This document shows, piece by piece, positions 34,478 through 43,810 of a DNA stretch of 64,000 nt. Source of the stretch: Xenophilus azovorans DSM 13620 (lineage in GTDB: Bacteria > Pseudomonadota > Gammaproteobacteria > Burkholderiales > Burkholderiaceae_C); the NCBI RefSeq assembly GCF_000745855.1, contig NZ_JQKD01000004.1, positions 1 through 64,000 of the forward strand, written 5' to 3'. Under the pieces are notes generated by a model. The model saw nothing but the letters and a program-made list of their open reading frames with translations, was not told the DNA's origin and did not search any database. How positions within the stretch are numbered: position 1 is the first letter of the stretch; each line of letters begins with the position of its first letter. The position numbers and the translations under genes were made by a program.

Positions 34478-35719
34478 ATGATCGAGATGAAGCAGGAAGC
34501 GCCGGTCGCTGAAGTGGAGCGTGAAGGGCTGGTGGAGCGCCGACGGACCGCGGCCCCGGGTCAGAAACTCATCCTGGTCGCTACCGCCTCGGCGGCGGCG
34601 CTGCTGATCCTCTTTGGCATTGCCAGCCGCAACCACTACTTCGGCCTCTTCGGCGCGGCGTCCGCGCCCAAGCCCAAGGACGACGCGCAGGTCCGGCCTT
34701 TGGCGGCGCCGGAGGTCAAGGTGCCCTTGGCGCTCGGTCCCGCGCTGCAGACCCAGAACTATGTCGAGTGCCCCAACGGCGTGCGTCTGCCGATCGGCCT
34801 GAATTGCCCCGAGCCAGCGGCGAAGAAGGAAGAGTCAGCACAGGCGGGGCAACCGGGGCAGTCCGAGGAGGACCGCATCCGAGACCGCCGTCGCAAGAGC
34901 GGCATCGCGTTCAGCGCAGCCATGCCGGTGTCCGCTGCGGCGGGGCAGTTGGGCACGAATGCGGGTGTCGCTGCCACCGCCAGTCTGCCCGGGGCCTCGT
35001 CGTCGGCTGGCGCCGCCGCCAACGCGCTGGCCAGCGCACTCTCGGCGACCAGCACCCCGGGCACGAGCGCCGGAATCTTCCGCAACCCCTCCATGACGTT
35101 GGCGAAGGGGACGCTGCCGGACTGCACCTTGCTCACGGCCATCCTCACCGACCAGCCTGGTTTTCTCAAATGCATCTTGAGCGCGCCCGTGATGTCGATG
35201 GACGGCAAGGTGGTGCTGATGGAGACGGGCACGACGATGGAGGGCGAATACGCGCAAGGCGTGCAGTTGGGCCAGCAGGCGATCTTTACGCTTTGGACCC
35301 GCGCCGTGACGCCCCACTTCGTGACGGTGCAGCTCAATTCCCCGGGCACCGATGCACTGGGCCGTGCGGGCACCTCCGGCTACGTCGACAACAAGTGGTT
35401 CGAGCGCTTCGCCGGCGCCATCTTCTTCTCGCTGCTGGAGGATGCCAAGGACATCTACATCGCCCGCGACAACGCGCGCGCGGCATCGCGGGCCTCGGCC
35501 GATGGTAGCGATACCTACAACATCGGCACGCAGGGTCTGTACTCACAGATGAGCAATACGGACAGTACCGCTAGAGCCGTGGTCGAGGAGATGCTGACGC
35601 AGGGTCGCCAGCTGCGCCCGAGCCTTTACAAGAACCAGGGCGAGATCATCAAGATCTTCGTGGCGCGGGATGTGGACTTCTCGACGGTCTACGAACTGCG
35701 CCCGACATCAGGGCGTTGA
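34478..35719 (+). CDS. virB10: VirB10-like energy-sensing channel protein
   Basis: 413 residues. A cytoplasmic tail and a transmembrane segment (about residues 33-50, LILVATASAAALLILFGI) precede a disordered Ala/Gly/Ser-rich region. The C-terminal beta-barrel domain runs from LPDCTLLTAILTDQPGFLKC onward with an antenna region near VTVQLNSPGTDALGRAG. The proline-rich spacer typical of VirB10 is weak here. Confidence 0.92.
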   Translation: MIEMKQEAPVAEVEREGLVERRRTAAPGQKLILVATASAAALLILFGIASRNHYFGLFGAASAPKPKDDAQVRPLAAPEVKVPLALGPALQTQNYVECPNGVRLPIGLNCPEPAAKKEESAQAGQPGQSEEDRIRDRRRKSGIAFSAAMPVSAAAGQLGTNAGVAATASLPGASSSAGAAANALASALSATSTPGTSAGIFRNPSMTLAKGTLPDCTLLTAILTDQPGFLKCILSAPVMSMDGKVVLMETGTTMEGEYAQGVQLGQQAIFTLWTRAVTPHFVTVQLNSPGTDALGRAGTSGYVDNKWFERFAGAIFFSLLEDAKDIYIARDNARAASRASADGSDTYNIGTQGLYSQMSNTDSTARAVVEEMLTQGRQLRPSLYKNQGEIIKIFVARDVDFSTVYELRPTSGR

Positions 35720-35721
35720 GC

Positions 35722-36792
35722 ATGGGCTCGTCGGACAAGTACGTCTCGATCCTTGCGCACCTTCGCGCGCTGCAAGGCTGGCTGGATGATCCCCGGGTCA
35801 ACGAGATCGCGGTCAACGCACCGGGCATCGTTCAGCTCTGGAAGGGCGGCGTCTGGGAACAGGTCGATGCACCGGTCATCCACTTCGAATACCTGCAGGC
35901 GCTGGGCAATTTCCTTGCGAACCTGTCGCTAAAGCCCTTCGACGAGGGCGATCCGATCCTTTCGGCCTACCTGCCTGGCGGGGAGCGCATCGAGATGACG
36001 ATGCCGCCGACGGCGCCGCGCGGGATGATCTATCTGAATTTGCGCAAGCACACCAGCCAGTCGTTCGAGCTTGCTCAGTTTGTTGAGCAGGGCTACTTCA
36101 AGCGCGTTCGACACATGTACTCGCCATCGTTGAGCGAAGATGAGCGAGCGCGTTTGCGCGATCAGGTGGAGCCCGCGCAGCGGCTGCTCTGGGATCTGGC
36201 ACGCGCAGGCGATTGGCCGCAGTTTCTCACGCGGGCCGTGGGCGGCAGCCAGAACATCCTGGTGTCCGGCGCGACGGGCAGTGGCAAGACGTCTTTCATT
36301 CGCGCGCTGATCGAGCTCATTCCTGCCTGGGAGCGCTTGATCACGGTGGAGGACACGCCGGAGATGCCGCTGCGCAACCATCCGAATTCTCAGGCGCTGT
36401 TCTATCGGCGCGATGGGCATGCTGGCGAGCGCGTGGTCGGCGCCACGGCCAAGCAGGTGCTGCAGGCGGTGATGCGCAAGACGCCGAACCGGGTGCTGCT
36501 GGCGGAACTGCGCGGCGACGAGACCTTCTACTACGTGCAGAACGTCCTGAACTCGGGTCACCCGGGCGGCATCACGACCGTACATGCGAACTCGCCGCAG
36601 GAGGCTTTCGTGCGCGTGGCGCTACTCATCAAGGCCTCGGAAGAAGGAAGAAGCTTGGCGCTCGACGAGATCCTGCGCCTCTTGCACACCTTGGTGCATG
36701 TGGTGGTCCAACTTGTATTCGACCGGGACCAGGGCCGCCATGTGCCGGCGATCTACTACGACCCGATGTATGCGCTGTCGGTCGTGAAGTAG
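35722..36792 (+). CDS. virB11: VirB11-like hexameric ATPase
   Basis: About 356 residues from ATG 35722. The N-terminal domain has NEIAVNAPGIVQLW. Walker A is VSGATGSGKTSFIRAL. The Asp box is ITVEDTPEMPL, Walker B is NRVLLAELRGDE, and the His box is GHPGGITTVHANSP. VirB11 switches the system between pilus assembly and DNA transfer. It ends the virB operon; ssb follows 88 nt later. Confidence 0.94.
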   Translation: MGSSDKYVSILAHLRALQGWLDDPRVNEIAVNAPGIVQLWKGGVWEQVDAPVIHFEYLQALGNFLANLSLKPFDEGDPILSAYLPGGERIEMTMPPTAPRGMIYLNLRKHTSQSFELAQFVEQGYFKRVRHMYSPSLSEDERARLRDQVEPAQRLLWDLARAGDWPQFLTRAVGGSQNILVSGATGSGKTSFIRALIELIPAWERLITVEDTPEMPLRNHPNSQALFYRRDGHAGERVVGATAKQVLQAVMRKTPNRVLLAELRGDETFYYVQNVLNSGHPGGITTVHANSPQEAFVRVALLIKASEEGRSLALDEILRLLHTLVHVVVQLVFDRDQGRHVPAIYYDPMYALSVVK

Positions 36793-36880
36793 GGCAGGGG
36801 AGAAGGTGAGGAGAGCAAGGATCAGCGCAGTTCAAGTTCGGCGAGCCGGCGCAGCCTGCGAAACCGAGAAAGGAAGCACC

Positions 36881-37405
36881 ATGAACCGGATTCAGTTGAT
36901 TGGCAGGCTCGGCCGCGATCCCGAGGGCGGCCAGGCGCCCAAGGGGCCTTATGCGAGTTTCAGCCTGGCGACGCACGAGTACTGGACGGATCGTGTTACC
37001 GGTGAGCGGCGCGAGCACACCGAGTGGCACAACATCGTCTGCTACGACCGGCTGGCCGAGTTCGCGATGGCGTATCTTGGCAAGGGCAGCGAGATCTATG
37101 TGGAAGGCCGCCAGCGTTCGACGCAATGGACCGACAAGGACGGTCGTGAGCAACACGGCGTTGAGGTGCGGTTGGACGATCTGAAGATGCTGAAGCGCGC
37201 ACCGCAGGGGGAACCGATGCCGCACGTGGCGAAGGGGCTCGCCTCGGTAGAGACGTTGCTGCGCGGCGTGGCTGCCGGCCAGCGCCAAGACGTGTCGCTT
37301 GTTGACGTGGCAGGCATGCTGTCCGCTTTGCGCTCCAGCCTGGTTGGCGACCAGGAAACGTGCCCGATCGATGAGCGCGAACCAGCGGCGGCCGCGATCC
37401 GCTGA
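36881..37405 (+). CDS. ssb: single-stranded DNA-binding protein
   Basis: 174 residues from ATG 36881 behind AAAGGAAG. The OB fold has MNRIQLIGRLGRDPE, YASFSLATHEYW, TEWHNIVCYDRLAEFAMAYL and GSEIYVEGRQRSTQW. The acidic C-terminal tip (DDIPF) of chromosomal SSB is absent; instead there is an extra helical segment and an Ala-rich end. Mobile elements often carry ssb to coat the incoming strand. Confidence 0.9.
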   Translation: MNRIQLIGRLGRDPEGGQAPKGPYASFSLATHEYWTDRVTGERREHTEWHNIVCYDRLAEFAMAYLGKGSEIYVEGRQRSTQWTDKDGREQHGVEVRLDDLKMLKRAPQGEPMPHVAKGLASVETLLRGVAAGQRQDVSLVDVAGMLSALRSSLVGDQETCPIDEREPAAAAIR

Positions 37406-37438
37406 CACGCTGGCAAGCGCGTTGCGCAAGGTCATGCA

Positions 37439-38701
37439 GTGAAGAGCGAGCATGTGCACAGCAGCGAAACGGTCGATAGCAGCGTGCGGTCGAGTGACGT
37501 TGCACGGGAAGGCCAAGCCAAGCTGCCGCATGAAATGACGTTGGCAGAGTTCGCGGCAAAGGCCACCGTAGAAGAGTTGACGAACCACCGCCGGAAGTGG
37601 CAAGTCAGCTACCCGGGCAATCACAGCTTCTCCGACGCCGCCACGGCCAAAGAGGCCATTGCGGGGTTTCACTACGTAGCCGTGAACAACGCCCTGTACT
37701 GCAATATCCCAGGCGCGAGACAAGCCAACCTGCCAACCAGCAGCCTTCCGCCGGCGAACGTGCTGGCCGAGTATCCGAACCTCGTGCAGCGGTTTCGCGA
37801 TGCCATCCCCGCCGACATCCGCGATGCGCTACCGGTGGCGCGCCATCCTGTTCCGGAAGTGACAGCTGAAGTGCTTGCTGCTCTGCAAAAGGAACATGCC
37901 AGCACTGCTGACGGTCATTCGATGCTCAATAGTTGGCTGGCGATGAAAGCCGAGGCCGCGCGTCATGGATTTGGTGCTCACATCGCCCTGCCGTTCGATG
38001 CGTCCAACTACGAAATCAGCTACTACGACCGCCAAGGCTACCGCACCAACATCTACACCGATGTTTTCCCTGGCGGCCGTGTGGCGACCATTCGTGATGG
38101 CCTCAGGTATGGCGGGCCTCATGATGATGAAAAGGCATCCGAGGACTTGGAGTTGCTAACGCGGGCCCTCGCGCTTGCCATTCAGGACTACGCGCTGAAA
38201 TATGGCCAGCCTGCGCTGGCTGCCGAGGAAGCGCAGCGCCAAGAGCGCGGCCATGGCGAAGCTATTTCGAGTCTCTCTAGGAGTCAGGTGTCCGATCAGC
38301 CGAGGTTTGGGCGTGACCCGGTTGTCGAGCGTCTGCAAGTTGTCCATGGCGGTGATCACCTGGCATATGGCGACACTCGTGACCGTCCCGTTTGGCAACC
38401 ACCGGATGCGCAAAGCGTGGTCAACGAGGTTCGTAGTCGGGAGCACGCCACGGTCAATCACGCCGAGGCCGCTATCTCCGGGTCGCGCGTCATGCACCCG
38501 CTCGAATCACAGGCTTTGACTCAGGCAGCGAGCCGCCCGCAACCTTCTGCGCCGCAGCCGGCGAAGCTGACGGAGTCCACGCCATATGCAGCGGGCAAGT
38601 CGATGACTGCCGCAATACCCTCAGCACGCGTCACCCCCGCCCCAACCGTGCAACCTCAACAGGCGCAAACTGCGCCTTCTGGGCCGCGCCGCGGACGCTG
38701 A
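37439..38701 (+). CDS. hypothetical protein, 420 residues
   Basis: It begins at a GTG (37439) 33 nt after ssb. A folded central part contains WQVSYPGNHSFSDAATAKEA, LPFDASNYEISYYDRQGYRT and IYTDVFPGGRVATIRDG. From about residue 270 the chain is low-complexity, rich in Gln, Ser, Pro and Ala. I do not recognise the family. The position after virB11-ssb suggests an accessory transfer or establishment role, but nothing in the sequence proves it. Confidence 0.6.
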   Translation: MKSEHVHSSETVDSSVRSSDVAREGQAKLPHEMTLAEFAAKATVEELTNHRRKWQVSYPGNHSFSDAATAKEAIAGFHYVAVNNALYCNIPGARQANLPTSSLPPANVLAEYPNLVQRFRDAIPADIRDALPVARHPVPEVTAEVLAALQKEHASTADGHSMLNSWLAMKAEAARHGFGAHIALPFDASNYEISYYDRQGYRTNIYTDVFPGGRVATIRDGLRYGGPHDDEKASEDLELLTRALALAIQDYALKYGQPALAAEEAQRQERGHGEAISSLSRSQVSDQPRFGRDPVVERLQVVHGGDHLAYGDTRDRPVWQPPDAQSVVNEVRSREHATVNHAEAAISGSRVMHPLESQALTQAASRPQPSAPQPAKLTESTPYAAGKSMTAAIPSARVTPAPTVQPQQAQTAPSGPRRGR

Positions 38702-38862
38702 TGGCAACTGATATCTGTTCTTCCGCTGGGCTTATGACGGTTACGGATGAGCAGCTGTGCCTTCAATCGGTGGCTCCTTGAGAGACGCGTGGGGCCTGAC
38801 TGCGTCCGCGTTCACTTCACCGTATCAGCGCTGCTACTTCCAAGTCGCGGCCCGCGTTGGTC

Positions 38863-39897
38863 TCAGGCAACCTCCACCATCGCGGGCAGCAAGTGCTCAT
38901 AGCGCTTCATCTCGCGTGGCTCGACGCCCAACCAGCGGGCGATCTGCTCGGGGTCCGTGCCGCGCCGCATCTGCCGGATCGCGAAGGTATGGCGCAGCCG
39001 GAACGAGCCTCCGGCCATGGATGCCATGCCCGCGTCCTCGAGCACTTGCCGGGCGCTCACGTACTGCGACTCCGCACCCCAGGGCTTGCCGGTGCGGGTG
39101 GAAGGGAACAGGAACCCACCCGCCACCCGTGCCTCCTCGCGCACCTGCAGCCAGTACTGGAGCAACTCTGCTGCCCAGGGCGCGATGGGCGTTTCGCGCG
39201 GCTGCGAGGTGCCATTGCCCGGCACCTGCAGCTTCCAGGGCCGGCCCCGAATGCGCGAGCCGGCCGCCACGGGCGAATCCAGCGTCAGGGCCCGCACGTC
39301 GCCCGGTGTGATCCCCGCACCCAGCTGCAATGCCACCGAAGCGCGATTGCGCACCTCCTGCCAACTCATGGCCGCCAGCGCATTGCGATCCCGCCCAGGG
39401 CGAGGCCGGGCTGAGGACAAGTGCGCAATCAGCTGCCGCGCCTCGGCCACGGAGAGGTATTCCGGCAGCGGGTCTTCGCGCTCGGCATCGGCATAGCGCA
39501 CATCGGGATTGGCCAAGACCCATTCGGGGGCCGCCGTATTGAGCGTTGAATCGGTGCGAGCTGCGTGATGGCGCAGCACCCGATCGATAAGGCGCATCAG
39601 CCGCAGCACATAGCGAGGGGAGAGAGAGCGATCCGAGGCTTTGCGCCCGAAGCGCTCGGCCTGGTAGGCCTGCAGTTCAGCCAGGCCCAGGGTGTCCAGC
39701 GTGACGCGCGGGGACTGCCCAAGGCACCAGAGGGCGAAGCTGTCCCACATGGCCTGGTAGACCTCGGCTGCGCCGGGCCGGCGCAGCGTGCCCGTGCCGC
39801 GCTGGTCGGCCAACCAGGCCGCGAACGCATCGCGAAAGCCCGCTGCCGTGCCCCCGGCGGAGGGCGAATCGTCGAACAAGGAGAGGCTCGAGTTCAT
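38863..39897 (-). CDS. tyrosine recombinase / integrase 1
   Basis: 344 residues. An N-terminal SAM-like core-binding domain (AAWLADQRGTGTLRRPGAAE) precedes the catalytic domain. Catalytic residues are Arg in QEVRNRASVALQLGAGITPG, the FRLRHTFAIRQM box (His and Arg), and the nucleophile in MKRYEHLL. The WLGVEPREMKRYEHL end is intact. A perfect 13-bp inverted repeat lies just upstream. It may integrate or resolve the element or the neighbouring island. Confidence 0.85.
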   Translation of the reverse strand: MNSSLSLFDDSPSAGGTAAGFRDAFAAWLADQRGTGTLRRPGAAEVYQAMWDSFALWCLGQSPRVTLDTLGLAELQAYQAERFGRKASDRSLSPRYVLRLMRLIDRVLRHHAARTDSTLNTAAPEWVLANPDVRYADAEREDPLPEYLSVAEARQLIAHLSSARPRPGRDRNALAAMSWQEVRNRASVALQLGAGITPGDVRALTLDSPVAAGSRIRGRPWKLQVPGNGTSQPRETPIAPWAAELLQYWLQVREEARVAGGFLFPSTRTGKPWGAESQYVSARQVLEDAGMASMAGGSFRLRHTFAIRQMRRGTDPEQIARWLGVEPREMKRYEHLLPAMVEVA

Positions 39898-39907
39898 CAG
39901 ACTTCAA

Positions 39908-40001
39908 AAATACGTTAACGCGCAACGCAATAGTATTGCAGACCAGGGATGGCGAGGGCGGTGCCGATTTTGGAAAAGATCGGTTGCCCGTTAACGTATT
40001 T
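39908..40001. repeat. perfect 13-bp inverted repeat upstream of integrase 1
   Basis: AAATACGTTAACG (39908-39920) and CGTTAACGTATTT (39989-40001) are exact reverse complements 68 bp apart. Each contains the palindrome CGTTAACG. They flank the integrase promoter region and could be recombinase arm sites, a recombination core pair or regulator sites. Confidence 0.85.
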
Positions 40002-40033
40002 ATAGCCTTCGATGGCCGCGGGGGGCCGGCCTC

Positions 40034-41212
40034 TCAGGCCGTGGAATATCTTTCGTAAATGCTTTTCGCAAGACGTCGCGCCTGCGCCTGTAGCTCCTCG
40101 CTTGCAGACGGCAGCTCAACGCCGTCTTCCCCAACGGCGAACATGTTGCCGCCCACATCATCGTCGTAGGCAGATCCGTCTTCATGTACGGCGTGGTAGT
40201 CGTCCAGTGTCAAGTCCTTGCCATGGAGCTTGGCCAGGTGGAACCAGGTCCAGCATTTCAGGGGATCGCCCGTCTGGCGGTCCTCGATCAGCTCTCGCAT
40301 GGCCTGTAGGTCCCCGGCCATGGCGGCAGCCTCCAGCCACATGAGTGCCGCATCGTGCTGGCCCATGCGATCCGCCAGGGTGGCCACCTCGTAGGGATCC
40401 GCGTGGACTTGCGGGTCTGGCAGGTCGAAGAAGCGCGCATCCCCGGTGCGTGCGGCGAGAAGGAGCAGCGCATCGTGCTGACCCAAATCGGCCGCCGCGG
40501 CGAGGTGCTGCTCGGCAGACTGCCGTCCGCTGCGTCGTGACGCATAGCCGTCGGCCCACTCCTTTTCAACGCCCGTGAAAACCTCGCCCTTTTGCTGGCG
40601 CTCATACCAGTACCGGCCGTCGGCACCCGAGTTCCCGCCCTCGATGTCTTCCAGCAGCACCATGCCTTCCAGAAGAGCGAGCGCCAGATGAGCCCGGCCG
40701 TCACCACGTTCAGCCGCTGCTCCCAGCGCCTCGCGAACCTCGGTGGCGCTCAGGTCCAGCGCTTCTTCCTGCGCTTGCCACCTCTCGCGCCACCCCTCTT
40801 CGTCGAGTTCGTCCAGGTCGTCGTGCTTCTCGCCGACGGCCCTGACCATGAGGTCATCCTCAAAGAGTTCATACCTTTCGTCCAGCAAGCGCTCGAGCAT
40901 CAGATCCAATGGAACGAGGCCGACCGAAGCCTGTTCAAGCCCCGAACGCACGGCCTTCGCAATAGCGCCCGCCGCCAACGGTGCCTGATTCAGTGCACGG
41001 GCCCTGGCAACGATTCCTTCCACGTCGAGGGACCGCTGGGCCGCCATGTGTGTCGGCAACTTCAGGACCAGTCCTTCGACGACGAGCGCCGCATACGAAC
41101 CGGCCCCCAACGCAGCGGCGATCAGCTCGTAGATATGAGAGCGATTGACGGAGAGACCGGCAGCTTGCCGCAGGTCCTGTTGAAGGCCATAGGCCAGGAT
41201 CTTCACGTTCAT
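40034..41212 (-). CDS. Sel1-like repeat protein
   Basis: About 392 residues. ATG 41212 (MNVKILAYGLQQDLRQAAGL) was chosen because GGAAAGG precedes it. The N-terminal helical module has NRSHIYELIAAALGAGSYAA. The middle and C-terminal regions contain Sel1/TPR-like helical pairs: AAERGDGRAHLALALLEG, AAADLGQHDALLLLAAR, DRMGQHDAALMWLEAAAMAG. Such solenoids mediate protein contacts. No enzyme motif is seen. Confidence 0.65.
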   Translation of the reverse strand: MNVKILAYGLQQDLRQAAGLSVNRSHIYELIAAALGAGSYAALVVEGLVLKLPTHMAAQRSLDVEGIVARARALNQAPLAAGAIAKAVRSGLEQASVGLVPLDLMLERLLDERYELFEDDLMVRAVGEKHDDLDELDEEGWRERWQAQEEALDLSATEVREALGAAAERGDGRAHLALALLEGMVLLEDIEGGNSGADGRYWYERQQKGEVFTGVEKEWADGYASRRSGRQSAEQHLAAAADLGQHDALLLLAARTGDARFFDLPDPQVHADPYEVATLADRMGQHDAALMWLEAAAMAGDLQAMRELIEDRQTGDPLKCWTWFHLAKLHGKDLTLDDYHAVHEDGSAYDDDVGGNMFAVGEDGVELPSASEELQAQARRLAKSIYERYSTA

Positions 41213-41699
41213 GTTCAACCTTTCCAACAAAGGGGCGCAGGCGTCGGGAACGCGCACACGTTTAAGGCCCGACAACGCCCCGGAGGAAGTGGTCGCATGA
41301 AGTAAAGGTCAGGGGAGGGACGCCTGTTTCTGCTCGTGTGCAAGCAAGGTGGGCACCTCAAATAAGTGTAGTGGGAAGCGAGTCGCGCGCGCAAGCCGCG
41401 CACACGCCGGCAAAGCTCTCCTCAGTGAATGACAGCGTTTGACCGCGCTGTCGGCCCCCGCGCTCCCTGGGGTCCGGCCAAGGATTATGTTCAGTGCCCC
41501 TCGCACCGCCTGAAAAAGACAGCTCTGCAAGGAGAAAACAGGGCCAACGAGGGCGCGTGGACCCCCATGACAGATTGTCGCGGCACGGCCGTCCCGCCGC
41601 CCCGGTCCTGAAGACCGCTTGGCAAGGCGTGGCTCCGCCGCCCGGACCGCCTGCCTGCCTTGCTTTGCAATGCATTGCTTGCTCTGCAGGGAGTCCCCC
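41213..41699 (+). promoter_or_regulatory. non-coding leader with a 12-bp palindrome
   Basis: 487 nt without a supported gene, between two divergent genes. A perfect palindrome, GCAATGCATTGC (41667-41678), lies 21 bp before the HTH gene start and may be its operator. Short GC-rich imperfect hairpins occur around 41580-41640. Confidence 0.5.
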
Positions 41700-42053
41700 A
41701 TGCCGTTTCTTGCACCGTCCGCGGCGCGGCTGCCGCCCTTGGCTTTTTTGTTGGCCGACCAGGTCGAGCCGCGCAAGAAAGTTGCCAGGCACCTCGGCCT
41801 CAGCCTGCGCACCCTCCAGCGCTACCAGGCCTCCGGCAACGCACCGCGCGCCGTCTACCTGGCCCTCTGGTTCGAGAGCCGTTGGGGAGCGTCTGCCTTG
41901 CATGAACGCGCCTTCAACGAAGCTCGCCACGCCCGCGCCTGGGTTGCCTCACTGGAAAACGAATGCGAGCGGCTGCGCGGGGTCATACACGCACTGGAGA
42001 AGGCCCACGAAGAAGAACCAGCCGCCAACTCGGCGGTGCTTTGGGTGGGGTAG
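41700..42053 (+). CDS. small HTH-type protein
   Basis: 117 residues from ATG 41700 behind GCAGGGAG. The central part resembles a helix-turn-helix (RKKVARHLGLSLRTLQRYQA), followed by RAVYLALWFESRWG and a coiled coil (WVASLENECERLRGVIHALE). It is probably a phage-type DNA-binding regulator. The palindrome just upstream suggests autoregulation. The following 230 nt (to 42285) is G-rich and holds no gene. Confidence 0.6.
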   Translation: MPFLAPSAARLPPLAFLLADQVEPRKKVARHLGLSLRTLQRYQASGNAPRAVYLALWFESRWGASALHERAFNEARHARAWVASLENECERLRGVIHALEKAHEEEPAANSAVLWVG

Positions 42054-42285
42054 CCGGGGGGAGGGTGGGGGCCCTGGGGAAGAAGAAACGCTGGGGGGAC
42101 TTTGGCGCCCCGCAACGGGCGGTGGTGCGCCGCCGCCGGCCAACCACCCATTGCCCCGATGGATGTTCCATGCCGGCGGGTAGCCGGCTCAGTAGGGGCC
42201 GATCCTCGCCACAGTTTCAAATCCCTAGGCGGTCGGGGGCAGCAGCGGCTCCGCGCGTTGTCTGCGGCAGGCTCGCAAATGGGAA

Positions 42286-43170
42286 CTACATCTGCCCGTG
42301 CCGCCGCAGGAACGCCTCGAATTCCGTGGCATCCATGATCTTGATCTGTGCGCCGGCCTCCTTCAATTGCATGGCTTTGCGCTGCTTCGTGCTCATTCCA
42401 TCTTCCCCGACCAGAGATAGATCCTGATCTCCGACGACCACGAAGTCGGTCTTCTTGGAGACACTGCTCGTGCACTGACAACCAAGCGAAGCTGCTTTTG
42501 CCTCCGCAACACCGCGCGGCACGGAAAGTTCGCCGGTAAAGACAATCCGGGTACCCGCCAACGGACCAGCGGAGTTCGGTACCAACGGCGCAGGCTTCTC
42601 TGGCTCGACCCTGCTCTCACCGCCGACCGCCAGGCTCTGTAAGCCGATCCAATCGCGCGCCCACGTCCCGGTCGCCTGTTGCGCCTTGACGAACACGTGC
42701 CCGGCCGCACCCGCATCAGCCAACGCATCGTGGTGATTCGCTAGTTCTATCCCAAGGTGCGCGCACACCTTCTTCAGCGCCCAGCCGCCTGTGCGGCACT
42801 CTGCGGGCCAAGCCCGCCTGACCACATGTTGCAGATCAAGCCACTGCCCTTCTATTGCGGGGAGGTGGTACCGAGTGGCAGCTTGAGAGAAGGCGCTGCG
42901 GTCGAAGTCCCCGTAACTCGCAACGCACGCCCCGGCAACCCGCCTTTGAATCTCAATGAAAACTTCAGGCAGCGTTGGCGCTGATTGGACCGCCTTTTGG
43001 CCAATGCCGTGAATTCCAACGTTGATGACATTGAACTCGTCCTCCGGGTTGATAAGCGTCGTCCACTCCTCGACGATCCGTCTGTTCTCGAAGACGACAA
43101 GGCCAATCTGGCAGATCGATGCGCGCCGGGCATTGGCCGTCTCGACGTCAATCGCTACGAATCGTGCCAT
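42286..43170 (-). CDS. DEDDh exonuclease with C-terminal BRCT domain
   Basis: 294 residues. The N-terminal DnaQ-like domain has FVAIDVETAN (Asp, Glu), GVASYGDFDRSAF-like text (Asp) and ANHHDALADAGAAG (His, Asp), so the DEDDh set is complete. The C-terminal part is a BRCT domain of the NAD-ligase/RFC type (LAGTRIVFTGELSVPRGVAE, then VSKKTDFVVVGDQ). This fusion occurs in DNA-repair or defence settings. The upstream neighbour is a gene remnant cut by an IS element. Confidence 0.85.
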   Translation of the reverse strand: MARFVAIDVETANARRASICQIGLVVFENRRIVEEWTTLINPEDEFNVINVGIHGIGQKAVQSAPTLPEVFIEIQRRVAGACVASYGDFDRSAFSQAATRYHLPAIEGQWLDLQHVVRRAWPAECRTGGWALKKVCAHLGIELANHHDALADAGAAGHVFVKAQQATGTWARDWIGLQSLAVGGESRVEPEKPAPLVPNSAGPLAGTRIVFTGELSVPRGVAEAKAASLGCQCTSSVSKKTDFVVVGDQDLSLVGEDGMSTKQRKAMQLKEAGAQIKIMDATEFEAFLRRHGQM

Positions 43171-43173
43171 CGG

Positions 43174-43376
43174 CTACCCTTCCTCGGATGGCGCCAGCGC
43201 CAGTGCTTGAACGTCGCCGGTGAATGTGACCTTGGTTTGGAAGCGGGTGCAGGTCAGAGCAGGGGCAGCGTCCGGGTCAATGTCGAGATCGTCTCCCCGC
43301 AGGCCTTGCCATGTCGCGAGGTAGTTCAGCGAGCCGATTCGCTTGCCGGACTTCAACGCCTTATCTGAGCCGCCTT
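43174..43376 (-). pseudogene. possible truncated ORF at an IS insertion point
   Basis: The minus-strand frame upstream of the exonuclease reads SDKALKSGKRIGSLNYLATW, then PDAAPALTCTRFQTKVTFTG, and stops 3 nt before the exonuclease start. The spacing would suit an operon partner, but its 5' end would run antisense to the phosphoesterase beyond the IS. The region may instead be the phosphoesterase leader on the plus strand. Confidence 0.3.
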
Positions 43377-43430
43377 TCCATGAATCGCCCCGGGTTTTGA
43401 GGAGGCTCAACACTCTGAGAGGATTGAGCC

Positions 43431-43754
43431 ATGAGCAAGTCAAACAAGTTCTCGCCCGAGGTGCGTGAGCGCGCGGTGAGGATGGTGCAGGAGCACCGGG
43501 GGGAGTACCCGTCGCTGTGGGCGGCCATCGAGTCCATCGCGCCGAAGATTGGATGTGTCCCGCAGACCTTGAACGAATGGGTCAAGCGCGCCGAGGTCGA
43601 CACCGGCGTTCGTGAAGGCATCACGACCAGCGAGGCCCAGCGGATGAAGGAGCTGGAGCGCGAGGTCAAGGAACTGCGCCGGGCCAATGAGATATTGAAG
43701 CTGGCCAGCGCGTTTTTCGCCCAGGCGGAGCTCGACCGCCGGCTCAAGTCCTGA
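43431..43754 (+). CDS. IS3-family transposase OrfA
   Basis: 107 residues: an HTH ([20 protein letters not shown]) and a leucine-zipper region ([20 protein letters not shown]). Near 43712-43718 GTTTTTC is a likely slippery site for the -1 shift that fuses OrfA to OrfB. Confidence 0.9.
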   Translation: MSKSNKFSPEVRERAVRMVQEHRGEYPSLWAAIESIAPKIGCVPQTLNEWVKRAEVDTGVREGITTSEAQRMKELEREVKELRRANEILKLASAFFAQAELDRRLKS

Positions 43755-43810
43755 AGGACTTCATCGACAAGCATCGCGATACCTTCGGGGTCGAGCCGCT
43801 CTGCAAGGTC

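Noticed and set aside
43174-43376. Minus-strand ORF as proof that the IS3 element cut an exonuclease operon partner
   Set aside because: The frame on the far side of the IS would be antisense to a conserved phosphoesterase; kept only as a low-confidence remnant.
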